A stretch of DNA of 64,000 bases from Pelosinus fermentans DSM 17108 (GTDB lineage: Bacteria > Bacillota > Negativicutes > DSM-13327): positions 1,554,001 through 1,618,000 of the forward strand of contig NZ_AKVN02000001.1 in the NCBI RefSeq assembly GCF_000271485.2. The letters are read 5' to 3'. Position numbers and translations under genes: made by a program. Each line of letters starts with the position of its first letter. The first letter of the stretch is position 1. The notes below the pieces were generated by a model. That model was not told the origin of the DNA. It saw only the letters and a list, made by a program, of their open reading frames with translations, and ran no database searches. Positions 1-8,238 of this stretch are shown in pieces.

Positions 1-45
1 GGAGGACCCCCCGTTCTTTAGACAGCGAATCCTTCTTGTGATCTA

Positions 46-2244
46 CTATAGATCCACTGTTGCTGACAATAATAAGGTACGTGGTGCGCCAATGGCCAAG
101 GCTCCTCCGGTAGTTCCTGTCCAATGACGCTTATTTAGTACATTGGTTACAGTTGCCCGGATGGTCACTGGTGTGCCAGACTGGTTGAAAGTATAGCGTG
201 CACCGACATCAAAGCGAGTCCAGGGCGAAACTTTAAGCGTGTTGGCGCTATTGAGGTATTGAGAGCCATTGTATACTGCCCTGGCTGTCATTGTCAGTCC
301 AGGCTGGAATGGAACGTCCCATTCAGCGCCTAGCGTAGCGGTCCAGCGCGGTACGCCGACGGGTTCATTGCCGTCATAAGTATCATTGGCCGTCTTGACC
401 ATTTGACCATCCAGCAGCATAAGACCGCCCATCAGGCGGGTTCCCTTGACCGGTTCACCAAACAGACTCAGTTCCAGACCGCGATGACGCTGCTCACCAT
501 TCACGCTGTAGATCAGCGTATCTGGATCGGTCAATCCACTGGGCTTCTTAATTTGAAAAGCACTTAATGTGGTGGCAAAAGTACCAGCATCAATTTTTAT
601 GCCAGCTTCATATTGTTTTGACTTATAGGGGGCGAAAACTTCACCGGCATTGACTGCAGTGCTTGGCGCAGTGGGGCCTTGCTGCAGACCTTCAATATAG
701 TTGCTGTAGAAGGACAGGTTAGGCCTGACCTTCACGACTAACCCCACTGCGGGGGTAGTGGCGCTTTCATCATAACTTGTGGCATTTGACCAAGTGGAAG
801 CAGCATTATCGATTTGCACTTGCTGGCGGCGAACTCCCAGTGTTAGTTGCAGGCGGTCATCCGGAGTGGATAGTGTGTCAGCCAGAACAATACTGGAAAG
901 GATTGTTGAAGATGCTTTTGGTGTCCCTTTTAAAGCTTCCAGGGGGGAGCCGTACACGATGTCGTAGATATTTGACGGAATACCATTGACTGTTCTGAAA
1001 TTTTGATACAAGTCAGCTTCCAGCCGGGTGCCGCTCAACACTAATTGATGACGGACAGCACCAGTGGAAAATTGACCGCGAATTCCCAGTTCTTCGGTCT
1101 GGGAATTCGTCTTACTGGGATAGTTATAAAAATATTGGCTGAAATCGCCCGCAGCATTGTTGATCGTTCCTCGGGAAAATAAATATTCAGTGCGGCTGCG
1201 GCGCATACCGGCAGAGGCGAATGCTGTCCATTGCTGGTTCAGGTCAAATTCACTGTGCAGGACACCAAAAGTATCTTTGCTGCGAGCATAAGCCCAGGGG
1301 GAATCAAAATTGGTTGTATTTTTAGGCACTTTAGGCACAGATACGCCACTGGCCAAATACATGACCGTACTTGGAGCATCAATATCATTTTCCTGATATC
1401 CCAGATCAAGAGAAGTGCGCAGACGGTCCTGCCGGTAATCAAGAGCAAGCGTTGCAGCACTTGTTTTTTGTGATTCGCCGTCAAATCGCATGTCGCCATT
1501 GCGATAAACACCATTAAACCTCACACCGAACTCTTGATTTTCCCCGAAGCGGCGTCCAATATCCAGATGTCCTCCCAGTTGGCTGTCGCCGCTGTAACTG
1601 GTCGTCAGTCTGGTAAGCGGTTCTTCGCCAGCCCGTTTGGGGATAAGATTGATGCTGCCGCCGATACCACCCGTCGGCGACATGCCGTTTAGAAGGGCAC
1701 CAGGACCTTTTAATACTTCAACCCGTTCGACAAATTCCGTACCAGAAGAGTACAAAGGAGCAATGCCATATAAGCCGTTAAAGCCAACATCCTCGTTTAA
1801 TACGGGAAAGCCGCGGATCGTCCACATCCCATAATAAGAAGCATAGGCATTGGAGCGTACCGATGGGTCATTGGTCAGTACATCGGTGAGGTTTTTCGCC
1901 TGCTGGTCTTCCATCAGCTCGGTGGTATAGCTGGTGATAGCAAAGGGGGTATCCAAAAAGTCTTTATTGCCAAGCAGGCCCACCTGGCTGCCGCGTGCTA
2001 TCTTACCACCAGCATAAGCAGGCGGCAAGCCTGTTCTTCGGTCGCGATCTGCCGTCACTTCCAGACCTTCCAGTGTAAATTCACGTTGGTTATCAGCGGT
2101 TTCTGTCACCGATGCTTGCTCAGCATCCGGTTTTTCTGTATCTTCTCCGGCAGCATAGACAATTACTGGCATATGCCAGAACAGGCTGCTGCCAATTAAA
2201 GCGTAAAGCAAGCCGCGGATGGCAGGGGAAACTCTTTTATTCAT
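46..2244 (-). CDS. TonB-dependent siderophore receptor
   Basis: Outer-membrane beta-barrel receptor that imports a ferric siderophore using TonB energy. The 732-residue protein opens with a signal peptide (about residues 1-32, ending near VYAAGED), then a plug domain (about 75-205, with the typical VERVEVLKGPGALLNG segment) and a long barrel of alternating strands up to the last strand at the C terminus. The last residue is Leu instead of the common Phe. Length and the IRGF and LKGP motifs fit the FhuA/FpvA-type siderophore group; the ligand cannot be told. The start follows an AGGGAG ribosome site. A Fur-box-like sequence lies 34 bases upstream and an AraC regulator is divergently encoded, so iron-repressed and possibly siderophore-induced expression is likely. 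Confidence 0.93.
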   Translation of the reverse strand: MNKRVSPAIRGLLYALIGSSLFWHMPVIVYAAGEDTEKPDAEQASVTETADNQREFTLEGLEVTADRDRRTGLPPAYAGGKIARGSQVGLLGNKDFLDTPFAITSYTTELMEDQQAKNLTDVLTNDPSVRSNAYASYYGMWTIRGFPVLNEDVGFNGLYGIAPLYSSGTEFVERVEVLKGPGALLNGMSPTGGIGGSINLIPKRAGEEPLTRLTTSYSGDSQLGGHLDIGRRFGENQEFGVRFNGVYRNGDMRFDGESQKTSAATLALDYRQDRLRTSLDLGYQENDIDAPSTVMYLASGVSVPKVPKNTTNFDSPWAYARSKDTFGVLHSEFDLNQQWTAFASAGMRRSRTEYLFSRGTINNAAGDFSQYFYNYPSKTNSQTEELGIRGQFSTGAVRHQLVLSGTRLEADLYQNFRTVNGIPSNIYDIVYGSPLEALKGTPKASSTILSSIVLADTLSTPDDRLQLTLGVRRQQVQIDNAASTWSNATSYDESATTPAVGLVVKVRPNLSFYSNYIEGLQQGPTAPSTAVNAGEVFAPYKSKQYEAGIKIDAGTFATTLSAFQIKKPSGLTDPDTLIYSVNGEQRHRGLELSLFGEPVKGTRLMGGLMLLDGQMVKTANDTYDGNEPVGVPRWTATLGAEWDVPFQPGLTMTARAVYNGSQYLNSANTLKVSPWTRFDVGARYTFNQSGTPVTIRATVTNVLNKRHWTGTTGGALAIGAPRTLLLSATVDL

Positions 2245-2277
2245 TTTTTCTCGACTCCCTTATATCGTGCATATATC

Positions 2278-2296
2278 GATAAAAATAATCATTATC
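2278..2296 (-). promoter_or_regulatory. Fur box upstream of TonB receptor
   Basis: GATAAAAATAATCATTATC matches 17 of 19 positions of the classical Fur consensus GATAATGATAATCATTATC. It lies just upstream of the receptor start, where a repressor would block transcription of the minus-strand gene. The rest of the roughly 400-base divergent gap up to the AraC gene is AT-rich with a second Fur-like site. Confidence 0.75.
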
Positions 2297-2466
2297 ACTA
2301 TCTTTTGCAATTCATTCTGTTCAGCGATGTAATTAATTAACCACCTTTCTTAACTATGGAATTCAAGCAGCTTGTGGCTCATTATAGCAAGGTGAATCTT
2401 TCTTCGTCAATCACTGCCAGAGGAAGGGAGAGGAGGTATAGAACCTGCCATCAATCAGCTTGTGGC

Positions 2467-2479
2467 GATAATGATTATC
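2467..2479. promoter_or_regulatory. Fur-like palindrome before the AraC gene
   Basis: GATAATGATTATC is a perfect 6-1-6 palindrome matching the core of a Fur site. It lies about 165 bases before the AraC-type regulator, suggesting that the regulator itself is iron-controlled, as for PchR-like regulators of siderophore uptake. Confidence 0.6.
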
Positions 2480-2642
2480 AGGGGTGTCCAATGTTTATTT
2501 AGACCGCAATTTTATAAAAAAGGACCATGCTTATATCAATATGGACTAATTTTGTATTTGTTATCAGATGTAATGCATGTTATCCTGAAAGCAACAAATG
2601 AAAAAGATCAATTCACTTTCCCTCTAAAGAAAGGATGATAAT

Positions 2643-3629
2643 ATGAATACACAGAATGATGACCTGCTGGGAAGCGAGGGACTGGCAGTGCAATTAGGCG
2701 CTAAAAAGAATAATTATAGAAATGGCATTCTATATAAACGGGAGCCAGAAGCTGACAATAACTGGCTTGTTGATATTCATCCTGCGTCAGGGCTGGTTCT
2801 AACCAGAGCTTATTTTAAACCAACTGAGACAATTACTAGAATCTACACCTTTCCAGACAATTGCCTGTGGTTATGTTCTTTCGACTCCGGCAACCTAACC
2901 ATTACTGAAAAAGGCAAAAAGGCTCGGCAGTTACAGCCGGGCATGCATCTCCTTGTTCATCAGGGCCAGCCTGTCAAGGTAACCTTTACCGCTCCTAACC
3001 GGCAGGTTTACACCAGTATTACGATATGTGATCATTTTATTGCCGCGTACTTCAAAGATCGGCCTCAGGAACAGCTCTTTACCGCGAAAGATGCTTTGGC
3101 CTGGAGCCCACTCCAGTATGATACTCCGGAGATTATGTTGATTTTTGACCAATTGAAATGTGCCGTTATAAATGCCCAAATCTCTTTGGTTTATTATGAG
3201 GGTAAAGCAATTGAGCTTCTTTCCATCATTCAGCGTAATCAGGAGCATGAGATAGGTTGGAAGAAATATCTGAAGGGCGAGCGTAAAAATCACCTGAGTT
3301 ATCAAAACCGGAAGTACGTTTGGTTGGTCAAAGCGGAACTGGATCGGAATATCCTTGCACCACCTAAACTTGACAAACTGGCGATTCTGGCAGAAATGAG
3401 CGTGCCCAAACTTTATCGTTGTTTTAAACGGTGGTATGGAATGACCATCGCTGACTATGTACGAGGGGAAAAAATGAAATATGCCATGCGCCTGCTGTGG
3501 AACGATGAGCTTAGTATAAAAAATATTGCCGAAACGGTGGGTTATGAAAGCCATGGTAAGTTTACCGCCGCCTTTAAAAAAGTCCATGGCTTCACTCCCA
3601 GCCAATTTAGGAAATCCTTTAATTTATAG
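2643..3629 (+). CDS. AraC-family regulator (PchR-like)
   Basis: Transcription regulator of 328 residues. Its N-terminal sensing half is about 200 residues, and the C-terminal 100 residues hold both AraC helix-turn-helix units: the first around LAILAEMSVPKLYRCFKRWYG and the second around IKNIAETVGYESHGKFTAAFK, ending in the usual GFTPSQFRKS. Divergent placement beside a TonB siderophore receptor and the Fur-like palindrome upstream suggest a PchR/YbtA-type activator that senses the siderophore; this role is inferred from context. The start follows AAAGGATG. A paralogue with a large internal deletion lies at 4747-5454. It converges on the macAB relic, with a shared terminator between them. Confidence 0.88.
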   Translation: MNTQNDDLLGSEGLAVQLGAKKNNYRNGILYKREPEADNNWLVDIHPASGLVLTRAYFKPTETITRIYTFPDNCLWLCSFDSGNLTITEKGKKARQLQPGMHLLVHQGQPVKVTFTAPNRQVYTSITICDHFIAAYFKDRPQEQLFTAKDALAWSPLQYDTPEIMLIFDQLKCAVINAQISLVYYEGKAIELLSIIQRNQEHEIGWKKYLKGERKNHLSYQNRKYVWLVKAELDRNILAPPKLDKLAILAEMSVPKLYRCFKRWYGMTIADYVRGEKMKYAMRLLWNDELSIKNIAETVGYESHGKFTAAFKKVHGFTPSQFRKSFNL

Positions 3630-3652
3630 TAGCAGCAAGATGTATCGACGCG

Positions 3653-3697
3653 AAAAAGGCAGCACCTTTCCCGAGGGAATGGTGCTGCCTTTTTTTA
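3653..3697. terminator. Bidirectional terminator
   Basis: Arms GGCAGCACC and GGTGCTGCC, flanked by A-run and T-run, separate the converging AraC gene and the macAB relic. The hairpin can serve both strands. Confidence 0.85.
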
Positions 3698-3707
3698 TCA
3701 AAAACAA

Positions 3708-4556
3708 TTACTCATATTTCAACGCATCAATCGGATGTAAACAAGAAGCCTTATACGCAGGGTAATAGCCAAAGCCGATTCCAACAGTTGCCGAGAAGAC
3801 AAATGCCAGAATAATGGATGTAGCAGTAAATAGCGGCGGGGCTTCGGTAAAGGAAGCCAGCATATATCCTGTTAATACTCCCAGCAGAATCCCTAACATA
3901 CCGCCAAGCATGGACAAGACAAATGCCTCCAGCAAAAACTGCAGTCGAATTTCTTTCGCTTTGGCACCGACAGCCATCCGGATTCCGATCTCCCGAGTAC
4001 GCTCTGATACAGATACCAGCATGATATTCATAATGCCGATCCCGCCCACTACAAGAGATATAAAGGCGATAGAGCCAAGCAGCATGGACATGATGGTTGT
4101 TGTCTTGCGCCGCGCCTCCAGGAACTGGCTTATATTTCTTACTGCAAAGTCATCAGCTTCTCCGGCTTTTATCTTATGCCGCTCACGCAGCAATGACTCT
4201 GTCTCATGCTGAATAAACTGCAAGGAGTTCATCGAAACGCCTTTAATGAAGATCATGTCGATACGCCCCGGCGTATTCCAGCGAACCAGCCTGCTTTGGG
4301 TTGCAGTTACAGGTACCAGCACAAAATCATCCTGGTTATTGCCCTTGGTATTTTGCCCCTTGGAGGCAAACATTCCGACAACAGTAAAGGGTACGTTATT
4401 AATTCGTATCGACTTGTCCAGCGGCTCAAGCAACCCTGTTGCCTGTATGACAGAACGGATGCTGCCCCGGGAAGCGCCCATCGTTTTATATTGTATTTCC
4501 TCTCCGCTGATTCTTGCTGTCATATAATATCCGACGCCCAGTAAGACTAACACCAT
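3708..4556 (-). pseudogene. macA-macB fusion relic (ABC efflux permease end)
   Basis: An open frame of 282 codons joins two different proteins. Residues 1-47 (membrane span, then KTMGASRGSIRSVIQATGLL) look like the N terminus of a MacA-type periplasmic adaptor. From about residue 48 (KSIRINNVPFTVVG) it is the C-terminal half of MacB: part of the periplasmic domain and three membrane spans, ending in YYPAYKASCLHPIDALKYE. The rest of MacA and the whole MacB ATPase domain are missing, so it cannot hydrolyse ATP itself. No ribosome site precedes the ATG and an in-frame TAG stands five codons upstream. It is best read as the scar of one large in-frame deletion across a macAB operon, and probably not functional. 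Confidence 0.8.
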
Positions 4557-4626
4557 GGTGAGAACTATCTATAATACAAAAAAGTGATGTCTTCGGTGTT
4601 AATAGTAATAATTGTTCTCAATCCGG

Positions 4627-4663
4627 ATTGTCTCAGTATAACAAGGCAATTTATTGAGACAAT
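4627..4663. promoter_or_regulatory. Inverted repeat upstream of second AraC gene
   Basis: ATTGTCTCA and TGAGACAAT are perfect 9-base inverted arms about 19 bases apart in the gap between the macAB relic and the second AraC gene. It could be an operator for the old efflux operon or for the regulator. Which protein binds is unknown. Confidence 0.45.
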
Positions 4664-4746
4664 TGACGATTTTATCATGTTATAATAAAAAAGTAATTGG
4701 CAGATCGACGTAGGCAGTCTGCGCCTCTTGTGGAAGGATGATGATT

Positions 4747-5454
4747 GTGGAAACCAATGAATACAGGTTAGGCAGTAGTGGACTGGCGAAGCATTTGGGA
4801 TGCAAAGAAACCCGTGACGGCGATGCACATATTTATTGCCTGCCGCCGGCTTATAACGACTATTATACAAGTGACCGCAGCGGAGGTTACCTTTTGGATA
4901 CTCATCCGTCACCAGGCTTGGTGGCCAGTTATGCTCGCTTTATGGTGAAGGAAGTAGTAACGTACAGCTATGGGGTTGTGCCAATGGGCGTGTGGATTTG
5001 TTCCGTAGAACGGGGCAATATTACCGTGATTGAACCAGGGAAAAAAGCCAGGCGGCTGAGGCGGGGCATCCATATACTGGTTCACCGGGGACAGACGGTT
5101 AAGCTGGTTATTGGTGCTGATGAGCCGGTTTGGTGGACAAGTGTGCTGGTATGTGATGACTTTCTTGCAGCCCATGTACGGGGGGATTTGATTGATGGGC
5201 CCTTTCAGCTTGAGGAGGCTTTGCACTGGCAAAGTCAGCACTATAATACACCGGATCTAGTGGTGGTATTTGAGCAGTTAAAGTACGCCCTGCGCGGTGA
5301 AGCGCGGATGCAGGCTGCACGCTTAATGTCACACAGCATGACGATGCAGGAGATTGCCGCCGCGGTGGGCTATGAAAGTGCCGGAAAGTTTGCGATGGTG
5401 TTTAAGAAAACCTATGGAATGACGCCCCGTGAGTTTAAAAAATCCTTATTTTGA
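4747..5454 (+). CDS. AraC-type regulator with internal deletion
   Basis: Paralogue of the regulator at 2643-3629: both share the opening (LGSSGLAKHLG here, LGSEGLAVQLG there), the sensor motifs and the ending GYES.GKF...FKK..G.TP..F.KS. This copy is about 90 residues shorter. After FEQLKYA it jumps to RGEARMQAARLM, so the end of the sensor half, the linker and the first helix-turn-helix are missing while the second remains and the frame stays open. The GTG at 4747 is preferred because GGAAGG lies 9 bases upstream; ATGs at 4738 and 4741 are too close. With one DNA-binding unit it may be non-functional or act as a modulator; it is more likely a relic. Confidence 0.7.
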   Translation: METNEYRLGSSGLAKHLGCKETRDGDAHIYCLPPAYNDYYTSDRSGGYLLDTHPSPGLVASYARFMVKEVVTYSYGVVPMGVWICSVERGNITVIEPGKKARRLRRGIHILVHRGQTVKLVIGADEPVWWTSVLVCDDFLAAHVRGDLIDGPFQLEEALHWQSQHYNTPDLVVVFEQLKYALRGEARMQAARLMSHSMTMQEIAAAVGYESAGKFAMVFKKTYGMTPREFKKSLF

Positions 5455-5633
5455 TGTTGGAAAGGTATTATAAATACTCCGAAATGATATATTTATGCTC
5501 TTTTATATCACGACAATATTTGCGTTACCGTAGTAATACTGCTGGTTATCTTGCTTTTGTAAAGGGGGACAGGTTTGGTTGGAGTCGTTTATACTGGGCT
5601 GGAATACTTGAAGAATGAATGTTATACTAATTA

Positions 5634-5648
5634 AAAGTTGTCAACTTT
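5634..5648. promoter_or_regulatory. Perfect 7-1-7 palindrome
   Basis: AAAGTTGTCAACTTT in the 400-base gap before the PepSY gene. It looks like a dimeric repressor operator but no cognate regulator is evident. The rest of this gap shows only AT-rich promoter-like sequence and the Fur box listed separately. Confidence 0.4.
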
Positions 5649-5713
5649 CAGCTGATTTAGCATGCTGCATAATTGAAAAGGGCTGTGGATGGAAAAATTT
5701 TTAAGCATTTGAT

Positions 5714-5732
5714 GATAATGATAATTATTATT
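5714..5732 (+). promoter_or_regulatory. Fur box upstream of PepSY gene
   Basis: GATAATGATAATTATTATT matches 17 of 19 positions of the Fur consensus and stands 132 bases before the PepSY membrane protein, supporting iron-repressed expression. Confidence 0.7.
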
Positions 5733-5863
5733 GAATGCTTTCTGCATGACGATTGCTTGAGAAAAAAATCGTATCCAGCTGCTGCAAAATTTACGCCGCA
5801 ATACGCTGAACCATTTACATAGGGTCGTTCTGGTAATGTAGGCAGGAGGAGATTTTCTAAACA

Positions 5864-7156
5864 ATGAAATATTGGTATAAAATCCACAAATGGGCGAGTT
5901 TGATCTGTGCACTTTTTCTGTTTAGTATGTGTGCAAGCGCCTTACCCCTGATTTTTGGCCGGGAAATAACGGCGTTTAATCAGGTTAGTGTACCTACGGC
6001 TTCAGAAGCATCCTTAGCGGATGTGACAAAGCTATCTGTGGGCAAGCAGGCGGAAGCAGTGCTGGAAGGTTACCCCGACTACAATCTGCGTGCTGTCTAT
6101 CTGGATCATGAAAAGCATATTAACGGCTTTTCCTTGCGGTCTCAAGATAAGGGCTATGAGTATATTCGTCTAGATTTGAACACAGCCCGATTCATAAAAC
6201 GGTCTAATGAACAAGTGAGGTATGAGGTGATTCCGAAATTCATGGAATTTGCCTATCGGATGCATGTTGATATGTATCTCGGGTCATTCGGCAGGAACTT
6301 GTTCGGAGGAATGTGCGGATTGAGCGTTGTAGCTTTAATCTCAGGCATCTGGCTGTATGCACCCTTTATGAAAAACATCTCCTTTGGGACGATTCGTTCT
6401 TCCCATCGGCGCATCTATTGGATGGACTGGCATAAATTACTGGGGATTGCCACACTTTCCTGGACAGTATTATTAAGTGTAAGCGGCTTTGTTTTTATAT
6501 TTGCAGGTCCGATTCATAATGCTTGGAATGAAAGTATACGCAAAGAATTCTTGATTGAGTATCAAGACAAGCCTTTTTCTGTCCAGCGTATTTCTATTGA
6601 TGAGGCAATCAAAACGGCCCAAGCCGCTTTGCCTGACCGCAGAATAACGGGGATTGAATTGCCCCAGGAAGACGGAAAAATGCGCTGGCATTATACAGTT
6701 CGCACACAGGGGGAAGGTTTGGCTGCACACTTCAATAAGCCTGTCTGGGTTGATGCGTCTACGGGAAAGGTTACTGCCGTCATTCAGCAGCCTTGGTATA
6801 TCCAGACGCTTTCTATGGCTAATCCAATTCACTTTAGCAATCATGACACCTTACCGCTGAAAATCTTATGGTTTATTACGGATGCCTTGACCTGCATTAT
6901 GATCATCACTGGCATTTATGCCTGGTTTGTCAAATTCAGGTCGAACAAAAGCAATGGGGCGAATAAGCAGCAGGCGAAAGCGATTCCTCCAGTACGGCAG
7001 TCGTCCAGGCAAATTTGGCTGCTGCCAGTGGTCATTATAGTGATTACGTTGTTCGGAATTATCGCGCCTCTGGCTGGAAAGGAATGGAGTGCCATATCGG
7101 CTGTTGCTCTGGCAATACCCCTTGTACTCACCGCATATTACTGGCTGCGCAGTTAA
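5864..7156 (+). CDS. PepSY-domain membrane protein (iron-regulated, PiuB-like)
   Basis: Inner-membrane protein of 430 residues of the PepSY-associated TM family, often found beside TonB siderophore receptors and proposed to reduce or release iron from imported siderophores. It has an N-terminal span (about 9-31), an extracytoplasmic PepSY stretch, spans near 145-165 and 190-215 with a typical WMDWHKLLGIATLSW segment, a second PepSY region (ISIDEAIKTAQAALPDRRI), a span near 335-355 and two closing spans. Conserved His residues in the spans (MHVDMYLG, DWHKLLG, PIHFSNHD) may bind haem or metal. The start follows GGAGGAG. A Fur box lies upstream, consistent with the local iron theme. Confidence 0.85.
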   Translation: MKYWYKIHKWASLICALFLFSMCASALPLIFGREITAFNQVSVPTASEASLADVTKLSVGKQAEAVLEGYPDYNLRAVYLDHEKHINGFSLRSQDKGYEYIRLDLNTARFIKRSNEQVRYEVIPKFMEFAYRMHVDMYLGSFGRNLFGGMCGLSVVALISGIWLYAPFMKNISFGTIRSSHRRIYWMDWHKLLGIATLSWTVLLSVSGFVFIFAGPIHNAWNESIRKEFLIEYQDKPFSVQRISIDEAIKTAQAALPDRRITGIELPQEDGKMRWHYTVRTQGEGLAAHFNKPVWVDASTGKVTAVIQQPWYIQTLSMANPIHFSNHDTLPLKILWFITDALTCIMIITGIYAWFVKFRSNKSNGANKQQAKAIPPVRQSSRQIWLLPVVIIVITLFGIIAPLAGKEWSAISAVALAIPLVLTAYYWLRS

Positions 7157-7250
7157 TTACGGGCAAAAAAAAAACTTACTGTACCTTATGATAAAAGGAT
7201 GCGGTAATAGTTCTTTTTTATAAAAAGTATGAGTCGGAGAAGAACGTTAA
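7149..7250. repeat. Direct repeat, left copy
   Basis: About 100 bases, running from CAGTTAATTA at the end of the PepSY gene through GCGGTAATAGTTCTTT and AAGTATGAGT to ACGTTAAAC. A diverged copy lies at 7812-7893. The two copies bracket a repeat element and the toxin cassette. Confidence 0.6.
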
Positions 7251-7425
7251 ACACAGAGGGCGCAAAGATCCACAGAGGACACAGAGAAAGCCAAAAAACA
7301 GTGATGAAATGCGAAGGACGCGAAGGGGTATTATAGATAATCCTTCGTGTTCTTCATATTCTTCGCGTCTTCGCGGTTCAAAAGGTTTTATTTTTTAGAC
7401 GTGTACTTCTTTCTTATAGGCAAAA
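7225..7425. repeat. Long hairpin intergenic repeat, copy 1
   Basis: Begins with a left flank ending AACGTTAAAC, then the left arm (CACAGAGGGCGCAAAG), a second inner pair of arms (GCGAAGGACGCGAAG with CTTCGCGTCTTCGCGG), and a right flank TTTATTTTTTAGACG. It belongs to a family also seen near 18.5, 20.9, 26.0, 26.7, 32.4, 46.5 and 59.3 kb. Copies have similar flanks but different arm sequences. Confidence 0.8.
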
Positions 7426-7519
7426 TTTCTGATCTTTTCATCTGGTAGATTATGCTATAATAATTGTACAGGTTGTATACGGAGCGGTTGGCACTCCCGT
7501 AATAAGGGGGTGATGCTTA

Positions 7520-7594
7520 ATGACTACATATGAGTCCTTAGTTGTGATGATTATGTTTGCTACTTTAGTAGTTTTAGTCATAAAAGGCAAGTAA
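7520..7594 (+). CDS. Holin-like type I toxin peptide
   Basis: A 24-residue peptide beginning MTTYESLVVMIMFATLVVLV and ending IKGK. This is the hallmark of the putative holin-like toxin (Hol_Tox) family of Firmicutes: MTTYE or MSVYE start, one hydrophobic span, short basic tail. AAGGGGGTGATG is a very strong ribosome site typical of the family. Downstream inverted repeats (GTAACCGCT/AGCGGTTAC and CTAACCG/CGGTTAG) and a terminator fit a type I cassette in which an antisense RNA from the other strand would silence the toxin. The antisense promoter was not clearly identified. The peptide would act at the cytoplasmic membrane. Confidence 0.75.
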   Translation: MTTYESLVVMIMFATLVVLVIKGK

Positions 7595-7622
7595 CCGCTC
7601 CTAGCCAAAGGTAAGCGGTTAC
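7591..7622. promoter_or_regulatory. Inverted repeat over toxin stop codon
   Basis: GTAACCGCT and AGCGGTTAC, overlapping the toxin stop codon. It probably structures the toxin mRNA 3' region and, on the other strand, the presumed antitoxin RNA. Confidence 0.5.
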
Positions 7623-7674
7623 TTATTGTAACTAACTCTTTTGGGCTAACCGTTTCCGGTTAGACATCCTGTGG

Positions 7675-7707
7675 GGCTGGCGTGTTTCGAGCACGTCAGT
7701 CCTTTTC
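7675..7707 (+). terminator. Terminator of toxin cassette
   Basis: GGCTGGCGTG pairs with CACGTCAGTCC and is followed by TTTT. A smaller hairpin CTAACCG/CGGTTAG precedes it at 7646-7663. Confidence 0.7.
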
Positions 7708-7811
7708 TTATATTATACCCATTGAAATAAAAATATACAATCGTTTAGGAAAAATCTTTCTTTCAGGATCCATTTACTTGCAGTCACTTTGACATCTCCT
7801 GGGATATTATT

Positions 7812-7893
7812 GACTGGGCAGTTAATTATGGCGTAAAAAGGACGGTAATGGTTCTTTCTAACTTATTAAAAGTATGAGTTGAAAAACGTTAAA
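7812..7893. repeat. Direct repeat, right copy
   Basis: Diverged copy of 7149-7250: shares CAGTTAATTA, CGGTAAT.GTTCTTT, AAAAGTATGAGT and ACGTTAAAC in the same order. Its presence suggests that the intervening repeat and toxin cassette sit between duplicated sequence. Confidence 0.55.
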
Positions 7894-7961
7894 CTGGCTG
7901 CATTTCATTTTCCAATGAGTCAAGTGCCTTCGACTAAGTGAATATGCAGGCTTTAGGTTGT

Positions 7962-7982
7962 ACTTCCACAAGCTGTGGAAGT
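7962..7982. promoter_or_regulatory. Inverted repeat before PTS relic
   Basis: ACTTCCACA, AGC, TGTGGAAGT: perfect 9-base arms upstream of the truncated PTS regulator; a possible operator or RNA hairpin of the former operon. Confidence 0.4.
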
Positions 7983-8047
7983 TTAATGTCTAGGTGGAGC
8001 GTTGAGGTGCTGTTATAATCAAATTGTAGCAAGCGAGGTGTAAGGTA

Positions 8048-8170
8048 TTGGATATTCAGAGCAAAAGGATTTTAAAAATACTGGAACTGTTTGATATTGA
8101 AAAAAAAGTACTTGATAGTGCGAGTATGGCTGCTTTAATTGGTGTAAGCTCAAGGACGATTCGCCATTGA
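8048..8170 (+). pseudogene. Truncated PRD/BglG-type PTS regulator (N-terminal HTH only)
   Basis: TTG-initiated fragment of 40 codons: a helical start (IQSKRILKILELF) followed by a helix-turn-helix (DSASMAALIGVSSRTIRH) and then TGA. This is how MtlR/LicR/BglG-like PTS transcription regulators begin, but those are 500-700 residues long; the PRD and PTS domains are gone. A sensible ribosome site (GCGAGGTG) remains. It directly precedes EIIA and EIIB genes, which supports the reading as the broken regulator of a PTS operon. Confidence 0.6.
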
Positions 8171-8238
8171 TTAAAAATGCCAAATTTGAAGTGTTGATAG
8201 AAAAACTTGGAGAATAGTAGGAAAAGGGGCTAGGGTAG

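Noticed and set aside
2931-3605. Long minus-strand ORF inside the first AraC gene
   Set aside because: It is antisense to a well-supported gene with no ribosome site or family.
4738-4740. ATG at 4738 as the start of the second AraC gene
   Set aside because: It overlaps the end of the GGAAGG ribosome site; the GTG at 4747 has proper spacing.
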